A DNA stretch of 64,000 nucleotides from Devosia oryzisoli (GCF_014837245.1 NZ_JACYFU010000001.1:434001-498000); one strand, 5' to 3'. Positions 1-8,073 are shown, counted from the stretch's first letter. Made by a program: numbers and translations. Notes: generated from the sequence alone by a model not told the origin.

Positions 1-986
1 GGGGCGAACTGGCCGGTCTCGTTCAACTGCGCGACACCGTTTTGGTGGAAACCCAGAGCCAGCTGGATGAGATTGCTGCTGGATTGGCGGCCGTGTTCTC
101 CACCATTACCGTTCCCGGCATGCCGAGCGACAACGGGACAGGCGCTACCGGACTAACGGCGGATCTGTCGCGATTGAAGCCCGGCAATGATGTTCTGTTG
201 TCTTATGCCCAAAACGGAGTGGCGCAGAAGGTCCGCATCATCAACAGCACCAATGGCGAAGATTACTTCGACGCATCCGGGCAAAGGGTCATATCCGTCG
301 ATCTGTCTGACGCCACCGCTGCGGCAGCGACCCTTCAGGCGAAGCTACCCGGGCTGGCGATCGATAGCCCGGGACCCGGTCTGCTGCGGGTCCTGGACGA
401 TGGTGCCGGCGGCATCCGCGACGTCACCGGCCTCACATCACGCGCCACTGCCACCGGCACCCTGACAGGTGACAAGGCGATGGCCCTGTTCGTGGACCAG
501 GGCAACTCGACATTCACGGACAACCTCGACACTGATCCACCCCAGATCGTCGGCTTTGCTGCCCGAATATCCATCAATCCGGCGGTGCTCTCGGACAACC
601 GGCTGCTTGTTCAGACGGAAGTTAGTCAGACGCTCGGCGATGCATCGCGCCCCGAATATATCCTCGCCCAACTCACGTCGATGAACTTCGTCTCCGGTGC
701 GTCGCCGGCAGAAAATGCGGGACGGTTCCAGCTCAATGGGACGATGGAGCAAATCATCGGTCAGGTTCTCAATTTTCAGGGCACGACCATTGGTGCGGCC
801 GCCACCGCCGCCGACAACCGCCAACTCACCCTCGACACCATCAACACCCAGATGGACGAAGAGTACGGGGTGAACATGGACGAGGAGATGGCTCGTCTGA
901 CCCAGTTGCAAAGCGCCTATGCCGCCAACGCCCGCGTGGTTTCGGTGGTTAAGGAGCTCCTCGACACCTTATTCCAATCGACCTGA
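1..986 (+). CDS. flgK: Flagellar hook-associated protein 1 FlgK, C-terminal part (5' end outside window)
   Basis: FlgK is the first hook-filament junction protein, exported by the flagellar type III system and assembled on the hook tip. The reading frame is already open at base 3, where it encodes the FlgK signature of a helix with LxxLRD followed by a QLDEIA segment, so the gene is cut by the window edge. The final 60 residues hold the conserved FlgC/FlgK C-terminal helix, with a GVNMDEEMARLTQLQ segment and an ANARV motif. The middle contains a beta-rich variable domain. flgL follows 14 bases later, so the two are almost certainly one operon. Family assignment is firm; the real start is not visible. 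Confidence 0.93.
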   Translation, partial: GELAGLVQLRDTVLVETQSQLDEIAAGLAAVFSTITVPGMPSDNGTGATGLTADLSRLKPGNDVLLSYAQNGVAQKVRIINSTNGEDYFDASGQRVISVDLSDATAAAATLQAKLPGLAIDSPGPGLLRVLDDGAGGIRDVTGLTSRATATGTLTGDKAMALFVDQGNSTFTDNLDTDPPQIVGFAARISINPAVLSDNRLLVQTEVSQTLGDASRPEYILAQLTSMNFVSGASPAENAGRFQLNGTMEQIIGQVLNFQGTTIGAAATAADNRQLTLDTINTQMDEEYGVNMDEEMARLTQLQSAYAANARVVSVVKELLDTLFQST

Positions 987-1000
987 CGGAGACCCGCTAG

Positions 1001-2974
1001 ATGATCGTCAACAAGTCGATGTATCCATTGCAGACGGGCTTTTCCGTCATCTCCAAGATGCAGAACCAGTTCGCTAACCTGCAGGTGCAACTGGGAACTG
1101 GCCTGAAGGCGCAAACCCTCTCCGACATGGGTCGCGACCTGCCGGTCTCGCTTTCGGCGCGCTCCCGCCTCAGCACGATCGCGGGGTACAAGGCCAATAT
1201 CGAGCAGGTCGATCTGCGCCTGAGCTTTTACGACAACGCCCTGAGCCGGATGGACAAGATCGAAGGCGAGGCACGCAATTCGGCAGTGCAGGGTCAGTAC
1301 GGTTCCAACAATATAAACATGGCCACCGTTTCGAGCCTTTCCAAGGCCAGGCTCGACGAGATGGTGACGCTGCTCAATTCAGACATTGGCGGACGCTACC
1401 TGTTCGGCGGCGCAAGGACCGACGACGCGCCGCTTCCCACCACCACAGAGCTGCTGGAAGGGTCGGGCAGCCGCGTTGGATATAGGACGGTGCTGTCGGA
1501 ACGGGTGATGGCAGACCTCGGGGCAGACGGCATCGGGCGGCTCGAGTTCAGCAGCGACGCAGTTGACCCGGTCGATCCGACACTGCCGGTCACTGTCACG
1601 CTGTCAGAAGACGCCATGCACAGTTTTGGTTTCAAGCTCACGGGGGACGCGACTGCGTCCGGCAATATCAATGCCGACAAACATGTCGACGCCGGCCCGC
1701 CACGGCTCGAGTTCACATTTCCCGCGCCGCCCGATACCGTCAGCCCCGGCGCGACCGTCAGTGTTCGTCTCAGGATGCCAGATGGCGAGTCGGTGACGGT
1801 TTCTGTGAAGGCCGTGGCGGAGGAGAGCACTCCGCCGGCTGTGAACGAATTCAAGATCGGCGCCAATGCGGCCGAGACCAGCGAGGCCTTCATAGGGGCT
1901 ATGGAGCGTAGCCTGAAGCAGGTCGCCGCGGGTGAGCTGAAGGCCGCCTCCAGTTTCGTGGCCGCGGAGAATTTCTTCAATGCCGCCGGCGAACCCGTTC
2001 TGCGCGTCGATGCGGGCTCACCCGCCGACCCCTACAGCGCCACAAGCCTGCGTGTCGCAACCGCGACCGACACGGTAATGTGGTACAGCGGCGAGACCGC
2101 CGCGGTGTCCGCCATCGGCATGGGGCGGCTGACGACGGGGAGGGATGCCGGAACTGTCACCCTGACGCAGAACATGCCGGTCTCCAATGCGCATGGCTTC
2201 CAGATTGCCGATGCTGTTTCCTCCAATACTGCTGCCGTTACGGCCGTGCGCAACGCTGGCCCGCCGGTCGCCATGACCGTCGAAATTGCCAACAACGCAG
2301 CATTGGCTGCCAATGACACCGTCACGTTCACGCTCAGCGAGCCGGGCGGCAAGACCAGACCGGTGACGCTCACGGCGGTAACAGGCACGGCGGGTCCTGG
2401 GCAGTTCAAGATCGGCGCCGACGCTGCCCAAACCGCGGCCAACTTCCAAGAGGCGATGGTTCGCTCCGTGACCGAGGCGGCCGCCGACGCCGAGGGCAAC
2501 CCGCGCCAGTCCGTTTCCGCCGCCGTAGAGGACGCTGGTCGTGTCAATTACGGCATGCAGGCCAACGAGAGTGGATATCTGCGGCTTGTGCGCTCGCTCG
2601 CAGCCATGAGCGTTGAAACCTATCCCGAAGTCCGCAGCGCCGCAGATCCCAACTCGATCGACCTCAACCCCGCCAAGGCGCGTTTCGACGCGATGGCGCG
2701 GCGGCAGCAGCTCGAGCTGTCGGAGTCGCACAATAGCGAAAAGGGCTCGCTGGAGCTGGTGACCATGGAATTGGGCGTGGCACGCGCCGGTCTGCAGTCG
2801 GCAAGCCAACGCCACACCGACTATTCGGCTCAGCTCGAAAACCTGCTCAGCGACGTCGAGAGCGTGAACAAGGAAGATGTCGCCATGCAGATCCTGGCCC
2901 TGCAGACGCGACTGACGGCGAGCTACCAGGTGACCTCGATGGTTAGCCAGCTCAGTCTCGTTAACTTCCTCTAG
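1001..2974 (+). CDS. flgL: Flagellar hook-associated protein 3 FlgL with large duplicated insert
   Basis: FlgL is the second hook-filament junction protein, between FlgK and the filament. The N-terminal ~150 residues (coiled-coil, LGTGLKAQTLSDMG, then GGRYLFGGARTDDAP) and the C-terminal ~120 residues (helical, ending SYQVTSMVSQLSLVNFL) are typical of the flagellin/FlgL D0-D1 core. At 657 residues it is about twice the usual 300-350. The extra ~350 residues are two related beta-rich modules: about 205-310, with a GF start and NEFKIGANAAETSEAF, and about 393-500, with GFQ and GQFKIGADAAQTAANF. They look like a tandem duplication of a surface-exposed domain. A bidirectional terminator follows. 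Confidence 0.95.
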   Translation: MIVNKSMYPLQTGFSVISKMQNQFANLQVQLGTGLKAQTLSDMGRDLPVSLSARSRLSTIAGYKANIEQVDLRLSFYDNALSRMDKIEGEARNSAVQGQYGSNNINMATVSSLSKARLDEMVTLLNSDIGGRYLFGGARTDDAPLPTTTELLEGSGSRVGYRTVLSERVMADLGADGIGRLEFSSDAVDPVDPTLPVTVTLSEDAMHSFGFKLTGDATASGNINADKHVDAGPPRLEFTFPAPPDTVSPGATVSVRLRMPDGESVTVSVKAVAEESTPPAVNEFKIGANAAETSEAFIGAMERSLKQVAAGELKAASSFVAAENFFNAAGEPVLRVDAGSPADPYSATSLRVATATDTVMWYSGETAAVSAIGMGRLTTGRDAGTVTLTQNMPVSNAHGFQIADAVSSNTAAVTAVRNAGPPVAMTVEIANNAALAANDTVTFTLSEPGGKTRPVTLTAVTGTAGPGQFKIGADAAQTAANFQEAMVRSVTEAAADAEGNPRQSVSAAVEDAGRVNYGMQANESGYLRLVRSLAAMSVETYPEVRSAADPNSIDLNPAKARFDAMARRQQLELSESHNSEKGSLELVTMELGVARAGLQSASQRHTDYSAQLENLLSDVESVNKEDVAMQILALQTRLTASYQVTSMVSQLSLVNFL

Positions 2975-2995
2975 ACCACCGTGCCAGTAGCAACG

Positions 2996-3023
2996 AAAAA
3001 GCCCCGCCGAAGCGGGGCTTTTT
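2996..3023. terminator. Bidirectional rho-independent terminator
   Basis: A perfect GCCCCGC / GCGGGGC stem with a 4-base loop is flanked by five A before and five T after. It can end flgL on the plus strand and flaF on the minus strand. Confidence 0.9.
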
Positions 3024-3044
3024 GATCTGGTAACCGGGCTGTCG

Positions 3045-3419
3045 CTACATGCCGCGCAGGCCGGCGGCGATCTGCCGGTTGAGCTGCACGAGGACGTCCA
3101 GGTGCTTTGGCTCGGGCGTGACTTCATAGAGAAGTTCGCGCGTCTGGTTCATCACGAACATGCCGAGATTGGCGATGTTCTGGCGAACCTCGCGGGGCAG
3201 AGGGCTGTCCTCCTGCGTCACGGCCGACATGAAGATGGTCCAGAGCTTGCGGTTGAAATTCAGCGCCGCATTCAGCTCCTGGCTGGTGCTGGTATCCCAC
3301 TCGTCCTTGATCTTCTGGAGCCCGGCCGCAGCCTTCATCAGAAGGGCCGACTCACGCTCGCGGGGAGATTCAACGACCTTCGTCGTCTGCTGGTATGCCT
3401 GGGCGCCCTGCCGATACAT
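3045..3419 (-). CDS. flaF: Flagellar biosynthesis regulator FlaF
   Basis: FlaF is an alphaproteobacterial small cytoplasmic protein that works with FlbT in flagellin expression and secretion; in Caulobacter FlaF promotes flagellin translation or export while FlbT restrains it. The 124 residues match the family from the start (YRQGAQAYQQTTK) through a central ALNFNRKLWTIFM segment to NIANLGMFVMNQTRELL. The start lies 50 bases inside the 3' end of flbT in another frame, so the two are translationally coupled. The operon is co-oriented with, and downstream of, flagellin 1. Confidence 0.93.
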   Translation of the reverse strand: MYRQGAQAYQQTTKVVESPRERESALLMKAAAGLQKIKDEWDTSTSQELNAALNFNRKLWTIFMSAVTQEDSPLPREVRQNIANLGMFVMNQTRELLYEVTPEPKHLDVLVQLNRQIAAGLRGM

Positions 3420-3795
3420 TGTGGAGTAGGTCCTCTTCGTACTCGATGAGCTTCTGAGCAGCTTTGAGAGCCTTGTATAGAGAGCCGGTTAATATCTCGT
3501 TATTGATTTGGTCAATAAGTTTGATTGAAGATGGTGCGGCCTGGGCAAAGTCTTGGGCCAGCTGCATATAGGCGTCTTTCGCCTGATCTACATTCTCATC
3601 GATGTACATCAGTTGCACCGCCAGATAGATGCGCTTGGCGGGTGTGTTCGCCGTTTCCGAAGTCAGGATATCCTTTTCGCGCAAGATCGGCGCGCTGCCT
3701 TCGATGAAGAGCCGCGTGCGCTGGTCGGAGTTGGTGATGATGCAGTTGCCAACCAGCAGCTTCTCGCCCGGCTTCAGTTCCACCTTGAGCGCCAT
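3370..3795 (-). CDS. flbT: Flagellar biosynthesis repressor FlbT
   Basis: FlbT binds flagellin mRNA leaders in Caulobacter and related bacteria and destabilises them until the hook is complete. The 141-residue product has the family hallmarks: an N-terminal beta domain (MALKVELKPGEKLLVGN, then TRLFIEGSAPILREKDIL) and a helical half with YLAVQLMYI. It overlaps flaF by 50 bases. A terminator separates it from flagellin 1, so it probably has its own promoter in 3796-3859, where I see no clear promoter motif. Its likely targets are the two flagellin mRNAs next door (inference from the family). Confidence 0.94.
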   Translation of the reverse strand: MALKVELKPGEKLLVGNCIITNSDQRTRLFIEGSAPILREKDILTSETANTPAKRIYLAVQLMYIDENVDQAKDAYMQLAQDFAQAAPSSIKLIDQINNEILTGSLYKALKAAQKLIEYEEDLLHNVSAGRPGIPADDEGR

Positions 3796-3859
3796 TCGAT
3801 CTGCCTCCGAGAGCGGGGTATGGAGAGCATTTCTCTAGCCGCACATTGCGGCGAAAACA

Positions 3860-3887
3860 ATAAAGGCGGGCCTTCGCCCGCCTTTAT
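3860..3887. terminator. Rho-independent terminator after flagellin 1
   Basis: A 10-bp perfect stem AAAGGCGGGC / GCCCGCCTTT with a CTTC loop lies 24 bases past the flagellin 1 stop codon, with T-rich ends on both strands. Confidence 0.9.
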
Positions 3888-3910
3888 CAGAAGTGGTCGT
3901 TGATTTCCTC

Positions 3911-5341
3911 TTAGCGCAGCAGCTGCAGGATCGACTGATCGGCCTGGCTGGCCAGGGACAGCGAGTTCTGCGACAGCTGCTGGCGCGTCTGGAGCGCGAG
4001 GAGGTTCGCGGCCTCCGTATTCATGTCGGCCAGGGTCAGGTTGCCTGCGCCGGTCTCCAATGTATTGATCATGGCCTCGGTGAAGGACTTGCGGTTCTGG
4101 ACGATCGACAGGTTTGAGCCGAAGGTCGAGGCCTGCGAGCGCACGTCGTCCAGGGCCGTTTTCATGTCGGCAAGCAGCGCGTCGATGGTTACGTCGCTAT
4201 CCAACTGCGATTCTTCCAGTTGGGTAGGCACACCGAGATTGAAGGCGTTGATGGTGTCGCCGTTCTCGGTTTGTATATCGATAGATGACGTGCCGGTTTC
4301 GTTGAAGGTGATGGTCAGCTTGTCGCCGCGCAACAGGTTGATGCCATTGAACGAGGCGTCGTCTGCAAGCTTGTCGAGCTGATCGCGCAGTTCGTTGAAC
4401 TGATCGGCGAGGCCGGCGCGCACGGAGTTGCCCGCTATTTCGGCCTTGTTGGTTGAGCCGCCAGTCAGCTTTCCGCCCTGCACGGCGCCTTCGACTTCCA
4501 GCTTCTGCGTGCTCTGGTTTTCCAGGCGCAGCTTGCCGTTGTCGTTGGAGGCGCGAACCTTGCCTTCGAGAGCGGCGTTGCTGTTGATCGAAGACACCAT
4601 CTCGTCGGCGGTCTTGGCGACCTGGGCGTCGGTACCAAAGCCCATGACTGTGTCACCGCCCGTCGCCGTGCCACCGGCCACTGTGATCGCATCGGCGTTC
4701 AGGCTGGTCAGCACCAATTTGCCGTCCTTGACGGCGGCGGTGATGCCGTTGTCCGCGGTTGCCGTAGCGGTATTGATCTTCGCGGCGATCATCTCGAGGG
4801 TGTCGCCGGTCGTCAGCGTGATGTCGGTCGTGGCGGTCGTGCCGTCGCTCACGGTGAACTGCTTGCCGTTGTCAGCAAGGACCACCTTGCCATCGACAAG
4901 GCCAACAGGCGTCGCGGTCTTTTCCGTCTTGTCGGCATTGACGACGACATCGCCAGCGACTGCGCCGCCGGAGATGGTGATGTCGGCCGATGCTGCGATC
5001 GATTTGTCGATTTCGTACGAGGCGGTCTGGAACGACTTGTCCTGGCGAGCCTGGCGCAGGGTCGACTGCATCGATTCCAGCGTCTTCGTCATGGCGGTGA
5101 GGCCATTGTCCGCAGCTTCAAGTGTCTGGATGCCGTTAGCCATCGAATCAATGAGCGACGCGAGGTCGCTAGACCGGTTGGTGAGACCCTTGGCAGTGAA
5201 CCAATTGGAGGGATTGTCCAGAGCCGAGTTCACCTTATTGCCGGTGGCGAGACGATTCTGCGTCGTGGTCATCATGTCGGCAGTGCTCTTGAGCGACAGG
5301 AGGTTCGACCGAACGGCCTTTGAAAGAGAGATGTCCGCCAT
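3911..5341 (-). CDS. Flagellin 1 (filament subunit)
   Basis: This is a major filament protein of 476 residues. The N-terminal ~100 residues (starting MADISLSKAVRSNLLSL, with NRLATGNKVNSALDNP) and the C-terminal ~90 residues (MNTEAANLLALQTRQQLSQNSLSLA, ending SILQLLR) form the conserved D0/D1 coiled coil. The middle is a Thr/Ala/Asp-rich beta domain. An AAGGA ribosome binding site precedes the ATG. A perfect CtrA box lies 62-77 bases upstream and a terminator downstream, so it is a single-gene unit. It is a paralogue of flagellin 2; about 800 bp of the middle are virtually identical in DNA between the two. There is no frameshift. Confidence 0.96.
   Translation of the reverse strand: MADISLSKAVRSNLLSLKSTADMMTTTQNRLATGNKVNSALDNPSNWFTAKGLTNRSSDLASLIDSMANGIQTLEAADNGLTAMTKTLESMQSTLRQARQDKSFQTASYEIDKSIAASADITISGGAVAGDVVVNADKTEKTATPVGLVDGKVVLADNGKQFTVSDGTTATTDITLTTGDTLEMIAAKINTATATADNGITAAVKDGKLVLTSLNADAITVAGGTATGGDTVMGFGTDAQVAKTADEMVSSINSNAALEGKVRASNDNGKLRLENQSTQKLEVEGAVQGGKLTGGSTNKAEIAGNSVRAGLADQFNELRDQLDKLADDASFNGINLLRGDKLTITFNETGTSSIDIQTENGDTINAFNLGVPTQLEESQLDSDVTIDALLADMKTALDDVRSQASTFGSNLSIVQNRKSFTEAMINTLETGAGNLTLADMNTEAANLLALQTRQQLSQNSLSLASQADQSILQLLR
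4319..5122 (-). repeat. Copy A of ~804-bp near-identical tract shared by the two flagellin genes
   Basis: Aligned at a constant offset of 1603 bases with 5922-6725. I find only two substitutions, one changing Ala to Thr in the protein, whereas the flanking coding sequence differs at many positions. Confidence 0.9.
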
Positions 5342-5402
5342 TTAATACAATCCTTGCCTCAGGCCGTTCCGGCCCCTTGTCGCAAGAATTAACCGGCTTT
5401 CC

Positions 5403-5418
5403 TTAAAGGGCCGTTAAC
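5403..5418. promoter_or_regulatory. CtrA box upstream of flagellin 1
   Basis: Exact TTAA-N7-TTAAC match, 62-77 bases upstream of the flagellin 1 start. CtrA is the cell-cycle master regulator phosphorylated through CckA, whose gene is also in this window. No correctly spaced sigma-54 element is visible here, so CtrA may be the direct activator. Confidence 0.8.
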
Positions 5419-5461
5419 CATGTGGGCTGACACGGCATAAACCATTCTTTGTCGGGCAAGT

Positions 5462-5490
5462 AAAAAGGGGCAGGCCTTTCGACCCGCCCC
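5462..5490 (-). terminator. Rho-independent terminator after flagellin 2
   Basis: On the minus strand a GGGGC..GG / CC..GCCCC hairpin with one bulged pair is followed by five T, about 25 bases past the flagellin 2 stop. Confidence 0.8.
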
Positions 5491-5513
5491 TCAACTCTCA
5501 ATTGCTGATCGGC

Positions 5514-6944
5514 TTAACGGATGAGCTGCAGGATCGACTGGTCGGCCTGCGAAGCGAGCGACAGCGAATTCTGCGACAGGGACTGACGGGTTTGGAGAGC
5601 CAAAAGATTCGCAGCTTCCGTGTTCATGTCGGCCAGCGTCAGGTTGCCGGCGCCGGCTTCGAGGGTGTTGATCATCGATTCAGTAAAAGACTGACGGTTC
5701 TGAACGATCGAGAGGTTCGAACCGAATGATGACGCCTGCGAGCGGACGTCGTTCAGCGCGCTCTTGAGCTTGGTCAGTTCGGCGTCGATGGCATCGTCGC
5801 TATCCAGGTCGGAAGCTTCCAGTGTGGTGGAAACGCCCAAGTTGGACGAGTTGATGGTGTCGCCACCCTTTGTCTGTATCTCGATCGAGGAGGTGCCGGT
5901 TTCGTTGAAGGTGATCGCCAACTTGTCGCCGCGCAACAGGTTGATGCCATTGAACGAGGCGTCGTCTGCAAGCTTGTCGAGCTGATCGCGCAGTTCGTTG
6001 AACTGATCGGCGAGGCCGGCGCGCACGGAGTTGCCCGCTATTTCGGCCTTATTGGTTGAGCCGCCAGTCAGCTTTCCGCCCTGCACGGCGCCTTCGACTT
6101 CCAGCTTCTGCGTGCTCTGGTTTTCCAGGCGCAGCTTGCCGTTGTCGTTGGAGGCGCGAACCTTGCCTTCGAGAGCGGCGTTGCTGTTGATCGAAGACAC
6201 CATCTCGTCGGCGGTCTTGGCGACCTGGGCGTCGGTACCAAAGCCCATGACTGTGTCACCGCCCGTCGTCGTGCCACCGGCCACTGTGATCGCATCGGCG
6301 TTCAGGCTGGTCAGCACCAATTTGCCGTCCTTGACGGCGGCGGTGATGCCGTTGTCCGCGGTTGCCGTAGCGGTATTGATCTTCGCGGCGATCATCTCGA
6401 GGGTGTCGCCGGTCGTCAGCGTGATGTCGGTCGTGGCGGTCGTGCCGTCGCTCACGGTGAACTGCTTGCCGTTGTCAGCAAGGACCACCTTGCCATCGAC
6501 AAGGCCAACAGGCGTCGCGGTCTTTTCCGTCTTGTCGGCATTGACGACGACATCGCCAGCGACTGCGCCGCCGGAGATGGTGATGTCGGCCGATGCTGCG
6601 ATCGATTTGTCGATTTCGTACGAGGCGGTCTGGAACGACTTGTCCTGGCGAGCCTGGCGCAGGGTCGACTGCATCGATTCCAGCGTCTTCGTCATGGCGG
6701 TGAGGCCATTGTCCGCAGCTTCAAGCGTCTTGACGCCGTTGGCCATGGAGTCCAGCAGGGCACCGAGGTCGCTGGCGCGATTGGTAAGGCCCTTGGCAGT
6801 GAACCAGCTGGAAGGATTGTCCAGAGCCGAGTTCACCTTATTGCCGGTGGCTAGACGATTCTGGGTGGAAGCCATCATGTCTGCGGTGCCTTTGAGGGAC
6901 AGCAGGTTGGAACGGACGGCTTTGGAGAGGGAGATATCAGCCAT
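5514..6944 (-). CDS. Flagellin 2 (filament subunit)
   Basis: This is the second filament protein, again exactly 476 residues. The frame stays open upstream, but the ATG at 6944 restores the MADISLSKAVRSNLLSL start shared with flagellin 1 and has an AAAGGA ribosome binding site. D0/D1 ends are conserved (NRLATGNKVNSALDNP; NTEAANLLALQTRQSLSQ, ending SILQLIR). The two proteins differ at both ends, for example FNLGVPTQLEESQLDSD versus SNLGVSTTLEASDLDSD, but are almost identical over residues ~75-340. It has its own sigma-54-like promoter and terminator, so it is regulated separately from flagellin 1. Confidence 0.96.
   Translation of the reverse strand: MADISLSKAVRSNLLSLKGTADMMASTQNRLATGNKVNSALDNPSSWFTAKGLTNRASDLGALLDSMANGVKTLEAADNGLTAMTKTLESMQSTLRQARQDKSFQTASYEIDKSIAASADITISGGAVAGDVVVNADKTEKTATPVGLVDGKVVLADNGKQFTVSDGTTATTDITLTTGDTLEMIAAKINTATATADNGITAAVKDGKLVLTSLNADAITVAGGTTTGGDTVMGFGTDAQVAKTADEMVSSINSNAALEGKVRASNDNGKLRLENQSTQKLEVEGAVQGGKLTGGSTNKAEIAGNSVRAGLADQFNELRDQLDKLADDASFNGINLLRGDKLAITFNETGTSSIEIQTKGGDTINSSNLGVSTTLEASDLDSDDAIDAELTKLKSALNDVRSQASSFGSNLSIVQNRQSFTESMINTLEAGAGNLTLADMNTEAANLLALQTRQSLSQNSLSLASQADQSILQLIR
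5922..6725 (-). repeat. Copy B of ~804-bp near-identical flagellin tract
   Basis: Partner of 4319-5122. The near identity ends abruptly at both edges, as expected of a gene-conversion tract between the tandem flagellin genes. Confidence 0.9.
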
Positions 6945-7056
6945 TTGGCTTTGGTCCTTTTCTAGGATTACGCAAACTACAGCGCCTCTTCCTGAGGCAG
7001 GCCGATCCTCATCCGGCAGGCTATAAAGAAGGGTTAAGTGGGTGGTGAAACTTTGG

Positions 7057-7071
7057 GCAAAGTCGCACCCA
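7057..7071 (-). promoter_or_regulatory. Sigma-54-like -24/-12 promoter for flagellin 2
   Basis: The minus strand reads TGGGTGCGACTTTGC: the invariant GG and GC are exactly ten bases apart and the -12 TTGC is perfect, while the -24 block has several mismatches to TGGCACG. It lies 113-127 bases upstream of the flagellin 2 ATG, leaving a leader of about 100 nt, compatible with FlbT-type control of the mRNA. Confidence 0.55.
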
Positions 7072-7091
7072 TTCACGCCATCAGAACCAAC

Positions 7092-7114
7092 AAAAAAACC
7101 CCGCAACTGCGGGG
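7092..7114 (-). terminator. Rho-independent terminator
   Basis: On the minus strand a perfect CCCCGCA / TGCGGGG stem with a 2-base loop is followed by seven T, 43 bases after the stop of the small gene at 7157-7501. Confidence 0.9.
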
Positions 7115-7156
7115 CTCTCTGCCGTCACATGGATATGGGCGCTAAGTGTGCGTTAA

Positions 7157-7501
7157 CTAGGCGATCAGGTCCTTGAGGCGCGCCTGGGATTCTTCGGGAA
7201 TTTCGCTCGCGCCGATCCGGCGGATGAGCTCGTTCATCGACTGCGGGGTAGGGGGCAGAGCCCCGGCAATGACCGCCGCGGCAAAATCGGAGGAGCCACG
7301 GCGAGAAGGCGGTGGCGGTGCAGATGCAGTTTGCTCATCCTCAGAGCTCTGCCTTTGACGATTTCCCGTGTTGGCGGTGTCGGCCGCACGCTTGGTGCTG
7401 TCGGACAACAGGCTACGCTCGCCGGCCTGCGGGCGGTAGCGATAGTCAGTGAGGTTCGTCGTGCCGGGTGAGACCGGGTCCAGGGCCACAAAGCTCGCCA
7501 T
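7157..7501 (-). CDS. Hypothetical protein in flagellar cluster, 114 residues
   Basis: I do not recognise this family. The N-terminal half is polar and looks disordered (SVR-free but Ser/Arg/Gln-rich, followed by a PPPP run near residue 60). The C-terminal ~45 residues look folded and helical, with NELIRRIGASEIPEESQARLKDLI. There is no signal peptide, membrane segment or Cys. It sits alone between flagellin 2 and the flgI operon, bounded by a strong terminator downstream and a large inverted repeat upstream. The layout (disordered N-terminus, short helical C-terminus) would suit a small regulator, but that is only a guess. It is a clean ORF with its own transcription boundaries. Confidence 0.7.
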   Translation of the reverse strand: MASFVALDPVSPGTTNLTDYRYRPQAGERSLLSDSTKRAADTANTGNRQRQSSEDEQTASAPPPPSRRGSSDFAAAVIAGALPPTPQSMNELIRRIGASEIPEESQARLKDLIA

Positions 7502-7569
7502 GGCGCACTCCCAAGATACACCAAATCCGCTGGTAGCCTAGCGTGAGGGTGTTCCCCGTTCGTGACTTC

Positions 7570-7601
7570 AACCGAACGCTTTTGATTAAAACCGTTCGGT
7601 T
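7570..7601. repeat. 9-bp perfect inverted repeat with inner TTTT/AAAA pairing
   Basis: AACCGAACG at 7570-7578 pairs with CGTTCGGTT at 7593-7601, and inside the 14-base spacer TTTT and AAAA can pair across GATT. It lies in the 104-bp gap between the flgN-like gene and the 7157-7501 gene. There is no T-tract, so it could be an operator or a terminator of the flgI operon. Confidence 0.75.
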
Positions 7602-7605
7602 CAGG

Positions 7606-8073
7606 CTAGAGCGCCCGATTGATCGCAATTCCTCGCGCGGCCGCGTTCGGGTCCTGTGCTACGCGGCCCGCCGTTCCATACGTCTTGGCCCGGTCCTGCT
7701 GCCCCACTGTCTTCGCCACGTCGGTCAGCACGTCCTCCGTCACGGTTTTGGCCGTGGCCAGGACGCGCAGGTTCTCCGCCATCTGGGTGGCGAGCCGGTC
7801 GTGTCCGGTGCGCAGGTGCTCCAATGCCGCGGGCGCTTCGAGTGCCAGTCGTTGGTTCTGGCGCTGAATGGCGCGCGCCAAGGTTACGTAGTCCTGCGCC
7901 AGGCGCGTCTTGTCGGGGGTCAATTGCCCCGCCTGTCGCAGATGCCCGGCGCGCAGCAGCACCGTTTCCTGGTTCATCACGTCGACTAGGGCCGCGAGGG
8001 CGGTCTCGGCGCGTCCGCACAATTCAGTTGCGGGGAGAGAGTCGATTGCGGCGAGGCGCGCTGCTGCGGTCAT
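7606..8073 (-). CDS. FlgN-like flagellar export chaperone
   Basis: This 155-residue, largely helical protein resembles FlgN, the cytoplasmic chaperone that escorts the hook-associated proteins FlgK and FlgL to the export apparatus. The family-like part is the N-terminal ~80 residues (ALVDVMNQETVLLRAGHL, then KTRLAQDYVTLARAI), with the FlgN pattern of an acidic/hydrophobic helix followed by a Lys/Arg-rich helix. The ATG at 8073 overlaps the flgJ-like stop by four bases, so the genes are coupled. It is the last gene of the flgI-flgJ-like operon. Similarity is at family level only; another helical flagellar protein is possible. Confidence 0.65.
   Translation of the reverse strand: MTAAARLAAIDSLPATELCGRAETALAALVDVMNQETVLLRAGHLRQAGQLTPDKTRLAQDYVTLARAIQRQNQRLALEAPAALEHLRTGHDRLATQMAENLRVLATAKTVTEDVLTDVAKTVGQQDRAKTYGTAGRVAQDPNAAARGIAINRAL

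Noticed and set aside
4428-5345. 305-residue open frame antisense to flagellin 1
   Set aside because: It lies entirely across a confidently assigned flagellin gene, has no family resemblance, and exists because of codon bias in the Thr/Ala-rich sequence. The same artefact occurs opposite flagellin 2 (6031-7026).
5342-5400. Possible sigma-54 promoter (GGTTAATTCTTGC) for flagellin 1
   Set aside because: GG and GC are nine bases apart; sigma-54 promoters require ten. The CtrA box is the better candidate.
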